Positions 1 to 9,389 of a DNA stretch of 64,000 nucleotides are shown here, piece by piece (the stretch's first letter is position 1; the number at the start of each line of letters is the position of its first letter). The position numbers and the translations under genes were made by a program. The stretch covers positions 1-64,000 of the forward strand of contig CAZARD010000001.1 in the NCBI GenBank assembly GCA_964487505.1. Direction: 5' to 3'. Source of the DNA: JAFDVJ01 sp964487505. Its GTDB lineage: Bacteria; Acidobacteriota; Blastocatellia; Pyrinomonadales; Pyrinomonadaceae. The notes beneath the pieces are model-generated. The model did no database searches. It was not told the DNA's origin and saw only the letters and a list, made by a program, of their open reading frames with translations.

Positions 1-254
1 TTTAAGTACTGACACCGCAAGGTGACACGAGTGCCGCCGCACATCCGGGCGGCAAGCCGCTTGGCATTTCGGATTTGGGATTGGGGATTTCGGATTCGGC
101 GTGAGCATCAAAACTACGATCATCCACTTCACGCCCGGAGAAGCCGAGGCGGTCGACGATTACGCCGGGCTTCCTCAATCCCAAATCACCAACCCCAATT
201 CCCCATTTGACGAACCCCAAATCCCAAATCCCAAATCCGAATTCCCAAATGCCT
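1..254. repeat. non-coding end of window with inverted heptamer-repeat arms
   Basis: No convincing gene is present. Degenerate heptamers of the ATTTGGG type occupy about 68-98. Their reverse complement (AATCCCA / AAATCCC type) occupies about 178-250. The two arms flank about 80 bases of GC-rich core. Open frames here translate to the IPNPKSQ-type low-complexity strings produced by such repeats, and I treat them as spurious. The repeat reaches to the 3' end of the ETF-QO gene. Confidence 0.6.
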
Positions 255-1949
255 TCACATTCCCTTGTAGTTCGGGCCGCCGCCGCCTTCGGGGGTGACC
301 CAATTGATGATCTGGTACGGGTCGGCGATGTCGCAGGTCTTGCAGTGGACGCAGTTCGAGAAGTTGACCTTGATCTCCTTGCGTCCCGTCGATTCGCTCT
401 GCTCCATCTCGTAAACCGCCGCCGGGCAGAAGAGTTGGCAGGGATTGCCGTATTCTTCGGCGCAGCGTGTGGCGCAGATCTCGGTGTCGAGGATATGAAG
501 GTGCGCGGGCTGGTCTTCGTCGTGCGCGACCGACGCGTAGAAGACATCGGTCGCCTTGTCGAACGTCAATTCCTTGTCGAACTTGAGATCCGCATAGCGC
601 GACTCGTCTGACGATCCGAGTTTTTCCATCCGTTCGTGGCCGGCGACGTGGTGTTCTTTCGGCATGAAGCCCCACGAAAGTCCGCCTGTGACGAATTGAA
701 GTCCGCCGTTCACGAGCGCCGCCCACCGGCCGGACTGGAACGAAGCGTGGAAATTGCGGACCGGATAAAGCTCGTCGTAGATCCAGCTCAGGTTCACCTT
801 CTCGTCGTAGTGCTTCAATGTCTTTGAGGAGAAATCCTCGTGCTCGAACGCGCCGACGATCGTTTCGGCCGCGAGCATCCCCGATTTCATCGCGAGATGG
901 ATTCCCTTGATCCGTTGGCCGTTCAGGAACGCGGCGCATTCGCCGACGAGCAGCACGCCGTCGGCGTAAAGTTCGGGCATCGTCCACCAGCCGCCGGCAT
1001 TGATGGTCTTCGCCCCGTATTTGAGCATCTTGCCGCCTTTCAGGACCTCGGCGACCGCGGGATGCGACTTGAACTTCTGGAACTCAGCGTGCGGATCGAT
1101 CATCGGATCCTTGTAGTCGAGCCCCGTGACGTAGCCGATGCTGACCTTGTTGTCCTTCATCCCGTAGATCCAGCCGCCGCCGTATGTGTCGGTGTCGGAC
1201 GGAAACCCGAGCGTATGGACGACCTTTCCCTCTTCAAAACTTCCGGCCGGCAGTTCCCAGATCTCTTTGACCCCGAGGCTGAAGACCTGCGGATCGTCTT
1301 CCTTCTCGAGTCCGAGACGTTTTGTCAGCTGTTTCGTCAGCGACCCGCGGGTTCCCTCGCCGAGGACCGTGACCTTCGCGAGAATATCGACGCCGGCCTC
1401 GAAATTCCCTTTCGGCTTGCCTTCCTTGTCGATCCCCTTGTCGCCGGTGCGGATCCCGACGACGCGTTCGTTCCCATCGTAGAGAACCTCGGAAGCCGGA
1501 AACTCGGGAAAGATGTTGATCCCGGCGGCCTCGCATTTTTCGCCGAGCCATTCGCAGACGCGCGACAGGCTGACGATGTATTTGCCCTTGTTCTTGAGCG
1601 GCGGAGGAACGATCGGCGCGTCGATCTTCCGATTCGGCGTCAAATACCAGAAAGCGTCGCTTGTCACCGCCGAATCGACCGGACAGCCCTGCTCGAGAAA
1701 ATCCGGCATCAGTTCGCGGATCGCGATCGGGTCCATCACCGCGCCCGAAAGGATGTGAGCCCCGACGAACGCCCCCTTCTCGACGATCGCAATCTCGAGA
1801 TCGCCGATCTTCCGGCCCTTCTTGATGCCCTTGTCGATGAATTCGTCGTGTTCGCGCACCTTGTTTTTCAGGTGAAGCGCAGCCGCCAGGTTTGCCGGCC
1901 CGGCGCCGACGAAGATCACGTCCATTTCGAGTTGCTCGCGTTCGATCAT
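255..1949 (-). CDS. electron transfer flavoprotein-ubiquinone oxidoreductase
   Basis: Predicted ETF-QO, the membrane-associated FAD and 4Fe-4S enzyme that takes electrons from reduced ETF and passes them to the quinone pool. A Rossmann FAD motif (VGAGPANLAAAL) lies within the first 30 residues. The C-terminus carries the family's iron-sulfur module: a Cys in FCPAAVYE, then NCVHCKTCDIADP, then INWVTPEGGGGPNY. About 564 residues is normal for the family. The frame stays open upstream to 2009. I chose the ATG at 1947-1949 because GGAGG precedes it by 7 nt and the extra 20 residues look unlike a family N-terminus. ETF subunits are encoded about 40 kb away at 40.6-44.5 kb. Confidence 0.95.
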   Translation of the reverse strand: MIEREQLEMDVIFVGAGPANLAAALHLKNKVREHDEFIDKGIKKGRKIGDLEIAIVEKGAFVGAHILSGAVMDPIAIRELMPDFLEQGCPVDSAVTSDAFWYLTPNRKIDAPIVPPPLKNKGKYIVSLSRVCEWLGEKCEAAGINIFPEFPASEVLYDGNERVVGIRTGDKGIDKEGKPKGNFEAGVDILAKVTVLGEGTRGSLTKQLTKRLGLEKEDDPQVFSLGVKEIWELPAGSFEEGKVVHTLGFPSDTDTYGGGWIYGMKDNKVSIGYVTGLDYKDPMIDPHAEFQKFKSHPAVAEVLKGGKMLKYGAKTINAGGWWTMPELYADGVLLVGECAAFLNGQRIKGIHLAMKSGMLAAETIVGAFEHEDFSSKTLKHYDEKVNLSWIYDELYPVRNFHASFQSGRWAALVNGGLQFVTGGLSWGFMPKEHHVAGHERMEKLGSSDESRYADLKFDKELTFDKATDVFYASVAHDEDQPAHLHILDTEICATRCAEEYGNPCQLFCPAAVYEMEQSESTGRKEIKVNFSNCVHCKTCDIADPYQIINWVTPEGGGGPNYKGM

Positions 1950-2151
1950 ATATTCCGCCTCCGCAATGAATAGCGATTCAGTTTCAATAAATATAACAAA
2001 ACGCGACATTTTGGGCTAGTCGGACGGACGCTGACGAGCACGTTCCGAATCGTCCGTCAAGCATTTCCCGGTCCGATAGAAAAACCGCAAGAATCGGTAT
2101 AAGATGAAAGCGTTTTCGGGCGGGGACATCAATTTTGGCGGAGGCGATCTC

Positions 2152-2706
2152 ATGATCAGCGCATTTTCGGAACGGACCGCGCGCGGTTCACGTTTTGCGA
2201 TTCCGGCAGTTCTGCTGTTCGTCATCGCGTTTTCGGTTTCGTGCAGCGTTCGCTCGGGCGACAAGGATTCGAAGCTGGCATCGGATGAGTCCTCGCGGAC
2301 CGAACGAAACGATCCGCGAAAGACGTCGGGCGGACCGGCGTCCGCGGTCGACGGCTCGCCGTCGGCGACACCGACGCCGAAACTCGAATCGCCGACGCCC
2401 GAGGAGACCGATGTCTCGGGCAGTTGGACCTGCAACTACCGATTCAGCGACGGCGGCGACGGAAAGATGCTGTGGAAGTTAAAGCAGCGCGGCGAATCGA
2501 TCAGCGTATCGAGCTACTCGTATGTCGGCGGCAATTCCGATATCTGGGTCAACGAAGAAAAGAACGGCAAGATCCGGGGCAACGCGATATCGCTTTATTT
2601 CACCGAAAAGGGCGAAACCGTATCGTACAGCGGGACGGTAAACGGCGACACGATGTCGGGAAAAATGAGTTTCGGAGGAACCTGGACGGCGCGGCGCTCG
2701 AAATAG
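2152..2706 (+). CDS. putative lipoprotein of unknown function
   Basis: I do not recognise a family. From the ATG at 2152, about 184 residues begin with a charged stretch and a hydrophobic segment (FAIPAVLLFVIAFSVSC) ending in a Cys, as in a lipoprotein signal. A low-complexity Ser/Thr/Pro linker follows. The C-terminal half begins SGSWTCNYRFSDG and runs through repeated strands to GKMSFGGTWTARR, which suggests a small beta-barrel or lipocalin-like fold. An upstream ATG exists at 2104, but GGAGG placed 8 nt before 2152 favours the later start. The next gene follows after 18 nt in the same direction. Confidence 0.7.
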   Translation: MISAFSERTARGSRFAIPAVLLFVIAFSVSCSVRSGDKDSKLASDESSRTERNDPRKTSGGPASAVDGSPSATPTPKLESPTPEETDVSGSWTCNYRFSDGGDGKMLWKLKQRGESISVSSYSYVGGNSDIWVNEEKNGKIRGNAISLYFTEKGETVSYSGTVNGDTMSGKMSFGGTWTARRSK

Positions 2707-2724
2707 CGGTTCCGAAGCCAATTT

Positions 2725-3507
2725 ATGAGAGATTCGCGATCCGTATCGCCCGGCAGGTCCAGGCTTCTCGCGCTCTTGCTCGCGATCGCCGCGGGAGCCT
2801 CGTGCTCGTCGTCACGGGCCGTCAATCCCGGGCTTTCGGCAGCGATGCCGCCGCGGATACTTTGGGCTTGGGAACGGAAGGAGGATCTCCGGTTTCTCGA
2901 TCCGGCGAAGTTCGCGGTCGCGTTCCACGCGCAGACCCTGAAACTCTCGCGCGATGACATTTCGTTCCAGCCGCGCCGGCAGCCGCTCCAGACCGCGCCG
3001 GGCACGTATCTGATCGCGGTGACGCGCATCGAAACGGCGAAATCGGCCGACTCGCGGGCCGTCCTTTCGGCGGAACAGCGACGGCGGACCGTGGATCTTG
3101 TCAGGCGGACGCTCGAGTTGCCTGAGGTGCGTTCGGTGCAGATCGATTTCGACGCGGCCGTCTCGGAACGAGGCTTTTACCGGGATCTGATCCGCGACAT
3201 CCGGAACGCTTTGCCGAAGGAGATCCCGCTGACGATGACGGCGCTCGCGTCGTGGTGCGCGGGCGACACTTGGTTCAACGATTTTCCGGTTGACGAGGCG
3301 GTTCCGATGGCGTTCGTGATGGGCGCCGACTCCGACCGGGTCCGCGACTTTCTGGCCAAGGGCAACGATTGGCGCGAACCGCTTTGCCGCGGCAGCTACG
3401 GATTCGCGCTCGAAGAACCGATCGACGCGCCGCTCAAGCCCGATCGCCGGATATACTATTTCAAATCGAGCGCCTGGACGAAAGACGATATCGACCGGCT
3501 GAAGTGA
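2725..3507 (+). CDS. DUF3142 domain-containing exported protein
   Basis: About 260 residues. The N-terminus has a hydrophobic segment ending in ASCSSS, so it is probably a lipoprotein. The rest matches DUF3142 proteins: the opening PPRILWAWERKEDLRFL, the strand LPEVRSVQIDFDAAVSERGFY, then LTMTALASWCAGDTWF and VDEAVPMAFVMG. The order resembles a TIM-barrel glycoside-hydrolase-like fold, and acidic residues in the QIDFD strand are candidates for catalysis. The substrate is unknown. No clear Shine-Dalgarno is visible. It may be co-transcribed with the lipoprotein gene just upstream. Confidence 0.8.
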   Translation: MRDSRSVSPGRSRLLALLLAIAAGASCSSSRAVNPGLSAAMPPRILWAWERKEDLRFLDPAKFAVAFHAQTLKLSRDDISFQPRRQPLQTAPGTYLIAVTRIETAKSADSRAVLSAEQRRRTVDLVRRTLELPEVRSVQIDFDAAVSERGFYRDLIRDIRNALPKEIPLTMTALASWCAGDTWFNDFPVDEAVPMAFVMGADSDRVRDFLAKGNDWREPLCRGSYGFALEEPIDAPLKPDRRIYYFKSSAWTKDDIDRLK

Positions 3508-3720
3508 AGACGATGAACGATCTGATCCCGAACGACGCAACGGAGAGACCGGCTCCGGATCTGTTGCGTTCCGACGTTCGTTCGACGCCGCGCGGCTACA
3601 CCGACGACGCCAACGGCAAGGTCTCGAATCAGGCATTAACAAGCGCTGGCAGCAGTCCGTATGGACGGCGCGGTCGCCATCTTGGTTTGTAAATCAATGA
3701 TCCCTTCTGACCCGACAAAA

Positions 3721-6351
3721 ATGAAAGTTACCCGATCGTTAATCTCGACCGTCGCCCTTATCGTCATCGCGGCGAATGCCGTGTTCCCGTGCGGTCCCGG
3801 CTACGTAACGCCGGTCTTTGACAACGAACGCGCTCCGGAGTCGCCGTACCGTGAGTTTGCCGCCGGAAACCTCGGCATCATCAAACCGACCTACCGGCGC
3901 AACGTTTTGCTTGCGGCCTACCGTTATCTGATCGGGACCGGATTTTCGGAACCGGAGCAGCAAGCGCTGATCGAGTTCTGGGAAGCCGAGATCAACAACA
4001 AGCCGTATCAGCGAAACGACGAGATCGGAACGGCGGTCAAGGCCTGGATCGAACAGCGAAAGGCGGTCGTCGGGAAGGAGGAAAAGGTCCCCGATATCTA
4101 CGTCGAACGCACGTGGGGCGGTTACGAGTTCTTCCCGAACTGCACCAAGAACGCGTTCGAAACCGCCGCGAAGACCCTTTCTGACCGCGTCGCATCGTAC
4201 GGATCCGACAGCGGCGATGTCAGGATCTGGGTCAAAACGCAGGACCAGGTCTTTATGAACTGCGCCGTCGGGCGGTCGATTCCCGCCGAACCGTCCGCCG
4301 ATATGGCCGAATGGCTCCGAAAGGACCGCGCCTACCAGATCGCGGCCGCCGAGTTCTACGCTCTCGATTACGCCGGCGCCCGGAGACGCTTCACTGACAT
4401 CGCGCAGGATTCCGATTCGCCGTGGCGCGAGACCGCCGAATACCTGATAGGCCGGACACTGATTCGTCAGGCGAGCCTGGGTCACGACAAGACCCGCTCG
4501 GACGCGCTTTACGTCGAGGCCGATCAGGCACTGCAAACGGTGGCGATGAAAGGCGGACGATTTGCGGCCGACGCCGAACGGCTTCTGGGCGTGGTCAGGT
4601 ACCGGCTTCAGCCGGCCGAACGGATGCGCGAGTTGGCCCAGCACATCGCATATCAGGGCAGCGTTGACTTTCGCCAGGACCTGATCGATTACACCTGGCT
4701 TCTAGACAAATACGAAAAGGAATCCCTCGAAACCGAAGAGAGGCGAAAGGCCGAAGAAGAGGCGCGCAAAAATCCCGCGAGCGCGACTCCGACACCGGAC
4801 ACGACACCGCCGGCGAACGATCCGAACAAGATACAGATCTACGTCTGGTCGGAAAAGGACCAGCAGAGTTATAGCTTCGAGATCCCGGCCTCAGCGACCG
4901 ACGAAGACGCATACGCGGCGGCCGAAGTCGCGATCGGACGCCCGATCGACGAGAAACTGAGAGAACAGGTCCGAAACCAGCGGCAAGCGGCTTACGCCAA
5001 CCGGTTCACGAACGACCGGGACAGCGGGTATCAAGGGGGCTACTGGGGATCTGAAACGATGTCCCGGTCGCTTTTGCCCGACGCGATCAGACAGGACGAT
5101 CTTTCAGACTGGCTTTTTACGTATCAGATGAGATCGCCCGACGCATATGTCTATTCGCTTGAAAAACTTCGTGAAACCGGGTTCGATCTTTGGGCGATGA
5201 CCGCGATCTCAAAGGCGGAGACGAACTCGCCCGATCTTGATGCGCTCATCGACCGCGCACGGAAGGTCGGCGCTTCGTCACCCGCGTTCCCGACGGTCGC
5301 CTATCACCTCGCGCGGATCGACATCGCCCGGGGCCGGATCTCGGACGCCAAAGCGCTGCTCGACGAGTTGATCGCATCGCCGCTGACTTTTCCGTCATCG
5401 ACACGGAACCAGTATCTCAAGCTGCGAATGACGCTCGCCGACACGATTGAGGACTTTTTCAAGTATTCGCTGCGCCAGCCGTATGCATTCGATTTTGACG
5501 GGACCGTCGCGACACTCGACCGCCACAAGATCGAGCAGAAATCGTGGTACTCGCCGGAGGCGTATCCCGACAAGACAAAAGAGCAGTATGAGAAGGAGAT
5601 CGATGAACGGTTCGCGGTCTACGAGAAATTCGCTTCCGAAAAGATGCTTGATTCCGACGCGTACTCCTCGCTGAACCGCTATTTCCCGACCGAATCGCTG
5701 ATCGCGGCAGAGAAACTCGAGAACATTCCGAAGCACGTGAGGCAACGGCTCGCGCTCGCGATCTGGACGCGGGCGGTGCTGCTTGAGAACGATCCGGCGG
5801 CGCGGCAGATCACGCCGCGCCTGATCGAGGCCTTTCCCGAACTCGCCGAGTCTTTCAAGCCTTATTTAGCGGCGGCCACGCCGGTCGCGCGCAAACGGGC
5901 GGCGCTTTTCATCATTCTCAAGAACCCGATCCTGACTCCGGCGATCGAATCCGGTTTCGATGCGGACAACTCGTTCGGCGAATGGGATGCCGACAACTGG
6001 TGGTGCGAATGGTTCTTCGACAGCGAGAACGAGGATCCCTCTACGTTCGGGCCGACGCCTAGATTCCTTACCAAAGCGCAGCTGGCGGCGGCCAAGACCG
6101 AACGACGACAGTTGCAACAGGTCGGCGACGCGCCGAAGTTCTTTTACCAGAAGACTTTGGAGTGGGCGAGGGTGGCTCCGGCCGACAAGCGCGTGCCCGA
6201 AGCGCTTTACATCGCCTGGGCTTCGAACGGCTGGACAAAGTACGGCTGCGGAAACGGTCCGGAGATCCAGGAAGAGATAGCCGGCTTTATGCGCGCCCGG
6301 TATCCGAACAGCGAGTGGACAAAGAAGCTCGACGAGACGCCGGAAAACTGA
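3721..6351 (+). CDS. large exported protein of unknown function, TPR-like
   Basis: About 876 residues from the ATG at 3721, which places a hydrophobic signal peptide (SLISTVALIVIAANAVFPC) at the start. The frame is open to 3661, but the upstream codons lack signal-peptide character. Helical stretches such as AEFYALDYAGARRRFTDIA and HLARIDIARGRISDAKALL resemble TPR units involved in protein binding. A Pro/Thr-rich linker (TPTPDTTPP) divides the protein near residue 370. Trp/Cys-rich patches (DADNWWCEWFFDSEN, SNGWTKYGCGNG) lie near the C-terminus. I know no function. An inverted heptamer repeat directly follows its stop. Confidence 0.75.
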   Translation: MKVTRSLISTVALIVIAANAVFPCGPGYVTPVFDNERAPESPYREFAAGNLGIIKPTYRRNVLLAAYRYLIGTGFSEPEQQALIEFWEAEINNKPYQRNDEIGTAVKAWIEQRKAVVGKEEKVPDIYVERTWGGYEFFPNCTKNAFETAAKTLSDRVASYGSDSGDVRIWVKTQDQVFMNCAVGRSIPAEPSADMAEWLRKDRAYQIAAAEFYALDYAGARRRFTDIAQDSDSPWRETAEYLIGRTLIRQASLGHDKTRSDALYVEADQALQTVAMKGGRFAADAERLLGVVRYRLQPAERMRELAQHIAYQGSVDFRQDLIDYTWLLDKYEKESLETEERRKAEEEARKNPASATPTPDTTPPANDPNKIQIYVWSEKDQQSYSFEIPASATDEDAYAAAEVAIGRPIDEKLREQVRNQRQAAYANRFTNDRDSGYQGGYWGSETMSRSLLPDAIRQDDLSDWLFTYQMRSPDAYVYSLEKLRETGFDLWAMTAISKAETNSPDLDALIDRARKVGASSPAFPTVAYHLARIDIARGRISDAKALLDELIASPLTFPSSTRNQYLKLRMTLADTIEDFFKYSLRQPYAFDFDGTVATLDRHKIEQKSWYSPEAYPDKTKEQYEKEIDERFAVYEKFASEKMLDSDAYSSLNRYFPTESLIAAEKLENIPKHVRQRLALAIWTRAVLLENDPAARQITPRLIEAFPELAESFKPYLAAATPVARKRAALFIILKNPILTPAIESGFDADNSFGEWDADNWWCEWFFDSENEDPSTFGPTPRFLTKAQLAAAKTERRQLQQVGDAPKFFYQKTLEWARVAPADKRVPEALYIAWASNGWTKYGCGNGPEIQEEIAGFMRARYPNSEWTKKLDETPEN

Positions 6352-6353
6352 TG

Positions 6354-6424
6354 CAGTGGACAATGGAAAACGGACAATGGACAACAGACCAAAGCGATTG
6401 TCCATTGTCCATTGACCATTTTCC
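6354..6424. repeat. inverted heptamer repeat (GGACAAT / ATTGTCC)
   Basis: Left arm: imperfect heptamers GGACAAT, GGAAAAC, GGACAAT, GGACAAC. Right arm: the complement ATTGTCC, ATTGTCC, ATTGACC. They are separated by about 11 bases. The transcript could form a long hairpin. It lies between the convergent unknown gene (+) and sucC (-), ending about 5 nt before the sucC stop. It could end transcription from both sides, but it lacks a clear T-run. Confidence 0.7.
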
Positions 6425-6428
6425 CCAG

Positions 6429-7592
6429 CTATCTTCCCGTGGCCGCGACGACCTTTGAGGCGGCGTCGCTCATTCCGTCGGCGGAAATGATGCCGATGCC
6501 GGATTCGTTGAGTACGCGCTTGCCTTCCTCGACGTTCGTTCCTTCGAGCCGCGCGACGATCGGAATCTTCACTCCAAGGTTTCTGGCGGCCGCGACAACA
6601 CCCGAAGCGACCATGTCGCACCGCACGATCCCGCCGAAGATGTTGATCAGCACCGCCTTCACGTGCTCGTCGGCAAGCAGGATACGAAACGCGTTCTCGA
6701 CACGTTCCTGCGACGCGCCGCCGCCGACGTCGAGGAAGTTCGCCGGTTCGCCGCCGTGCAGCTTGATGATGTCCATCGTCGCCATCGCGAGCCCGGCTCC
6801 GTTGACCATGCAGCCGATGTTGCCGTCGAGTTTGATGTAGTTCAGATCGAACTTCGAGGCCTCGATCTCAAGCGGCTCCTCTTCATTCAGATCCCGCAGT
6901 TCGGCATAGTCCTTGTGCCGATAAAGCGCATTGTCGTCAAAATTCACTTTTGCGTCGAGCGCGATCAGCCGGTTGTCCTTCGTTAGGAGGAACGGGTTTA
7001 TCTCGACCAGCGACGCGTCCATTTTGACATAGGCGTCGTATAGCGAGAGCATGAATTTGGTTGCCTGCCCGATCAGATCGTTCGGGATTCCGAGCCCGAA
7101 CGCCAGCTTCCGCGCCTGGAACGGACGGAGTCCGACACTCGGATCTATCGCCTCCTTAAGGATTAGTTCCGGCGTTTCCTCAGCCACTTTCTCGATGTCC
7201 ATCCCGCCGGCAGCCGACGCCATGAAAACGTTACGTCCGGTGATCCGGTCGAGCGTGATGCCGAGATAGAACTCGCGGTCGATCGGGAGGCCTTCCTCGA
7301 TCAGGAGCGTTTTGACCTCGCGGCCCTCGGGACCGGTCTGATGAGTCACGAGGTTCATTCCGAGCATCTGCTTCGCGATCTCGTGCGCCTCTTCCCGCGA
7401 ACGGGCGAGCTTCACGCCGCCGCCTTTCCCGCGGCCACCGGCGTGTATCTGCGCCTTGACGACGACAACGTCAGTTCCAAGCTCGCGCGCGGCGGCTTCA
7501 GCCTCATCCGGGGTGCGGGCAACGATTCCGCGCGGCACGGGGACGCCGTATGCGCGCAACAATTCCTTTCCTTGATATTCGTGGATCTTCAT
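6429..7592 (-). CDS. sucC: succinyl-CoA synthetase beta subunit, ADP-forming
   Basis: 387 residues, the usual length. SucC pairs with SucD to interconvert succinyl-CoA and succinate with ATP or GTP formation in the TCA cycle. The ATP-grasp start MKIHEYQGKELLRAYGVPVP is diagnostic. The nucleotide-binding run VVKAQIHAGGRGKGGGVKLA follows, then LVEINPF, LDAKVNFDDNA and the CoA-side segment GGEPANFLDVGGGA with INIFGGIVRCD. No sucD adjoins it: the next gene downstream is convergent and the one upstream is an unrelated lipoprotein. The alpha subunit must therefore be encoded elsewhere. Confidence 0.97.
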   Translation of the reverse strand: MKIHEYQGKELLRAYGVPVPRGIVARTPDEAEAAARELGTDVVVVKAQIHAGGRGKGGGVKLARSREEAHEIAKQMLGMNLVTHQTGPEGREVKTLLIEEGLPIDREFYLGITLDRITGRNVFMASAAGGMDIEKVAEETPELILKEAIDPSVGLRPFQARKLAFGLGIPNDLIGQATKFMLSLYDAYVKMDASLVEINPFLLTKDNRLIALDAKVNFDDNALYRHKDYAELRDLNEEEPLEIEASKFDLNYIKLDGNIGCMVNGAGLAMATMDIIKLHGGEPANFLDVGGGASQERVENAFRILLADEHVKAVLINIFGGIVRCDMVASGVVAAARNLGVKIPIVARLEGTNVEEGKRVLNESGIGIISADGMSDAASKVVAATGR

Positions 7593-7705
7593 ATTGTCTC
7601 TGCAAAATCAAGAGTTTAGCGTCGGGAACCCGAGAAATCAATCGGGCTGCCGTTTTCGAAAGCCGGAAACCCGTCGTGAGGCCAAACTCGCTATCAAATA
7701 GACAT

Positions 7706-7734
7706 CAGACCGGACGAACTGTACGTCCGGTCTG
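7706..7734 (-). terminator. strong hairpin downstream of the 7.8-8.4 kb lipoprotein gene
   Basis: A perfect 11-bp stem, CAGACCGGACG pairing with CGTCCGGTCTG, with a 7-nt loop. It lies 24 nt beyond the stop of the leftward lipoprotein gene and upstream of sucC. No U-run follows, so it may be a weak or Rho-assisted terminator or a transcript stabiliser. Confidence 0.5.
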
Positions 7735-7757
7735 TAAGCAATCGATGATTCTCGAAC

Positions 7758-8360
7758 TTAGCGTTTCTTGACGCCGGTATAAACACGGATCCCGAACAGC
7801 TTCCATTCCTTGCTTTCGGGAATGTACTGAAGTTCAAACTCCGTCTTGACCCCCGATGTGTCATAGCTCCCTTCGACCATCAGTTTGCGCAAAGTACCCT
7901 CGCGCTCGATCTCTCCGGCACGCGTGAAAGTGGCCTTCATCGACTTGATGGAGCTCATATCGGCCTTGCCGTCGATCAGATTCTGGAAGCCGTTCTTCAT
8001 CTTTTCGGGCGACGTCTGTTTGGCCCAGTACTTCGAGATCGAACCGTGAAAGTCGGTAAAGTCCGCATCGAGCAATGCCTGGTTGAAGTCGAGCATCGTC
8101 TTCTTGACGATGTCCTGCAATTCGTCTTCCGACGGGATCTCGTACTTGGACGCGTCGGCCTTCTTGTACTCCTTGGTGGCCGACGGGCTCGGCGAAACGC
8201 TCGAACTCGGCGTCGGCGTATCCTTCGCGCCCTTGAAAAGATCGCTTCCGTCTTTCTTGCAGAAGCATCCGAGACCGATCATCGCGACGATCGCGAGCGC
8301 GATCATCCCGTTGACGACCGAGTTGTTTTTGACGATTGAACGGTTGAACAGATTTTTCAT
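7758..8360 (-). CDS. putative lipoprotein of unknown function
   Basis: About 200 residues from the ATG at 8358-8360, which has AGAGGAA 4 nt upstream; the frame is open to 8408. The signal sequence (VVNGMIALAIVAMIGLGC) ends in a lipobox-like Cys followed by CKKDG. A Thr/Ser/Pro linker (TPTPSSSVSPSPSAT) follows. A compact domain then begins EIPSEDELQDIVKKTMLDFNQALLDADFTDFH. Its order of helix followed by a strand-rich end (FELQYIPESKEWKLFGIRVY) resembles an NTF2/DUF4878-like fold, but that is a guess. It sits 29 nt downstream of the DUF4344 gene, so the two are probably co-transcribed. Confidence 0.75.
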   Translation of the reverse strand: MKNLFNRSIVKNNSVVNGMIALAIVAMIGLGCFCKKDGSDLFKGAKDTPTPSSSVSPSPSATKEYKKADASKYEIPSEDELQDIVKKTMLDFNQALLDADFTDFHGSISKYWAKQTSPEKMKNGFQNLIDGKADMSSIKSMKATFTRAGEIEREGTLRKLMVEGSYDTSGVKTEFELQYIPESKEWKLFGIRVYTGVKKR

Positions 8361-8389
8361 TTTTCCTCTGGTTTCCTGAACGAACGATC

Positions 8390-9289
8390 TCACTTGTCCT
8401 TGCGCCATGGCGAAAGAAGATTGACCCAGCTATCGACGGCCCGGCTGTATTCCTGCGGACAGCGCTGGGCGCGCTCTTCCGGCAGATAGCCGTCAGAAAC
8501 AAAATAATCGTACTTGTCCGGATCGGACCCGTAGATCATGCAAAGCGAATTGTAGTAACGCTGCTCCTGAAGAAGGTGCTCGTCGGCGAGCTGTCGTTTC
8601 GAGCGGGTTTCGCCGCGCGATTCGATCCGGAATCCGTCGGCGGCGGCAAGTACGGCCTTCACGCCCGCATCCCCGAGTTCCTCGATGTTGATGTACGAAG
8701 AACAGCGGTCGGCCGCGTCTTCCTCGTTACCCATTATCGGCAGCTTGTAGTTGTAGATCAGCGCATGTCCTACCTCGTGAAGAAAGACGAAACGGATCGC
8801 GTCGAACATCTTCTTGTCGGCGTCGCCGGCGCTCATCCCGTCGGAACGGTAAAGATTGTAGAACCGCTCCATAAGTTCGTAACAGACCGTGATGGTTTGA
8901 TCGTTCGGGTCGAACTGGGCGTTCGGCTCGCCGCACTCACCGGCCGTGACATAAATATCTTCCGGCAGTATCAGCGCGCGGTTGAGGTCCGACGCCGCGT
9001 TGTCGAGAAGCTTCTCGTCGCGGACTTTCTTGTCGAGATCCTGATACTTCGAACTCTTGACCTTCGTCGAACGAACGACGAAATCGCCCTTGTCCTCGTT
9101 CTTCTTCGAATCACTCTTCTTTGTACGCTCGCTTGTCGGCGACGTTTCAGTCTTCGGCGAAGGCGATTTCTTCGTCTCGCCGTCGCCGCGGCGATTCCCC
9201 GATGTGCAGACGCAAGCTGTCGCGACGACGAGCACGACGAGAACCGCGAGCAGATTCACCAGATTATCTTTCGTAAGCGATCGGAGCAT
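8390..9289 (-). CDS. DUF4344 family zinc metallopeptidase, exported
   Basis: About 299 residues from the ATG at 9287-9289. The N-terminal hydrophobic segment LLAVLVVLVVATAC is followed by a Lys/Ser/Thr-rich linker. The catalytic core shows the zinc-binding HExxH motif in FVFLHEVGHALI, with a likely third ligand in NEEDAADR about 20 residues later. It also has the strand DQTITVCYELMERFY typical of DUF4344. It is probably a lipoprotein peptidase acting outside the inner membrane; the substrate is unknown. A frame extends upstream to 9328, but those residues look unlike a signal peptide. Confidence 0.85.
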   Translation of the reverse strand: MLRSLTKDNLVNLLAVLVVLVVATACVCTSGNRRGDGETKKSPSPKTETSPTSERTKKSDSKKNEDKGDFVVRSTKVKSSKYQDLDKKVRDEKLLDNAASDLNRALILPEDIYVTAGECGEPNAQFDPNDQTITVCYELMERFYNLYRSDGMSAGDADKKMFDAIRFVFLHEVGHALIYNYKLPIMGNEEDAADRCSSYINIEELGDAGVKAVLAAADGFRIESRGETRSKRQLADEHLLQEQRYYNSLCMIYGSDPDKYDYFVSDGYLPEERAQRCPQEYSRAVDSWVNLLSPWRKDK

Positions 9290-9325
9290 ATCTCGTTCGG
9301 GCGGAAAACTGGTCGGTATTCTACA

Positions 9326-9362
9326 CAAAAAAGCGGCCGGTTAGAAGCACTAACCGGCCGCA
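9326..9362 (-). terminator. Rho-independent terminator of pepA
   Basis: A perfect 12-bp stem, GCGGCCGGTTAG with CTAACCGGCCGC, and a 5-nt loop. On the minus strand it is followed by TTTTTTG. It lies 28 nt after the pepA stop. Confidence 0.9.
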
Positions 9363-9389
9363 ATCCCATTCGACATCGCGAATTTGTGA

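Noticed and set aside
840..1973. 377-codon open frame opposite the ETF-QO gene
   Set aside because: It is the complementary-strand shadow of a clear ETF-QO gene in GC-rich DNA. It is Arg/Asp/Val-rich with no family motif.
3512..3692. Possible 60-codon gene after the DUF3142 gene
   Set aside because: No Shine-Dalgarno, no recognisable residues, and the frame overlaps no conserved element. I treat 3508-3720 as non-coding.
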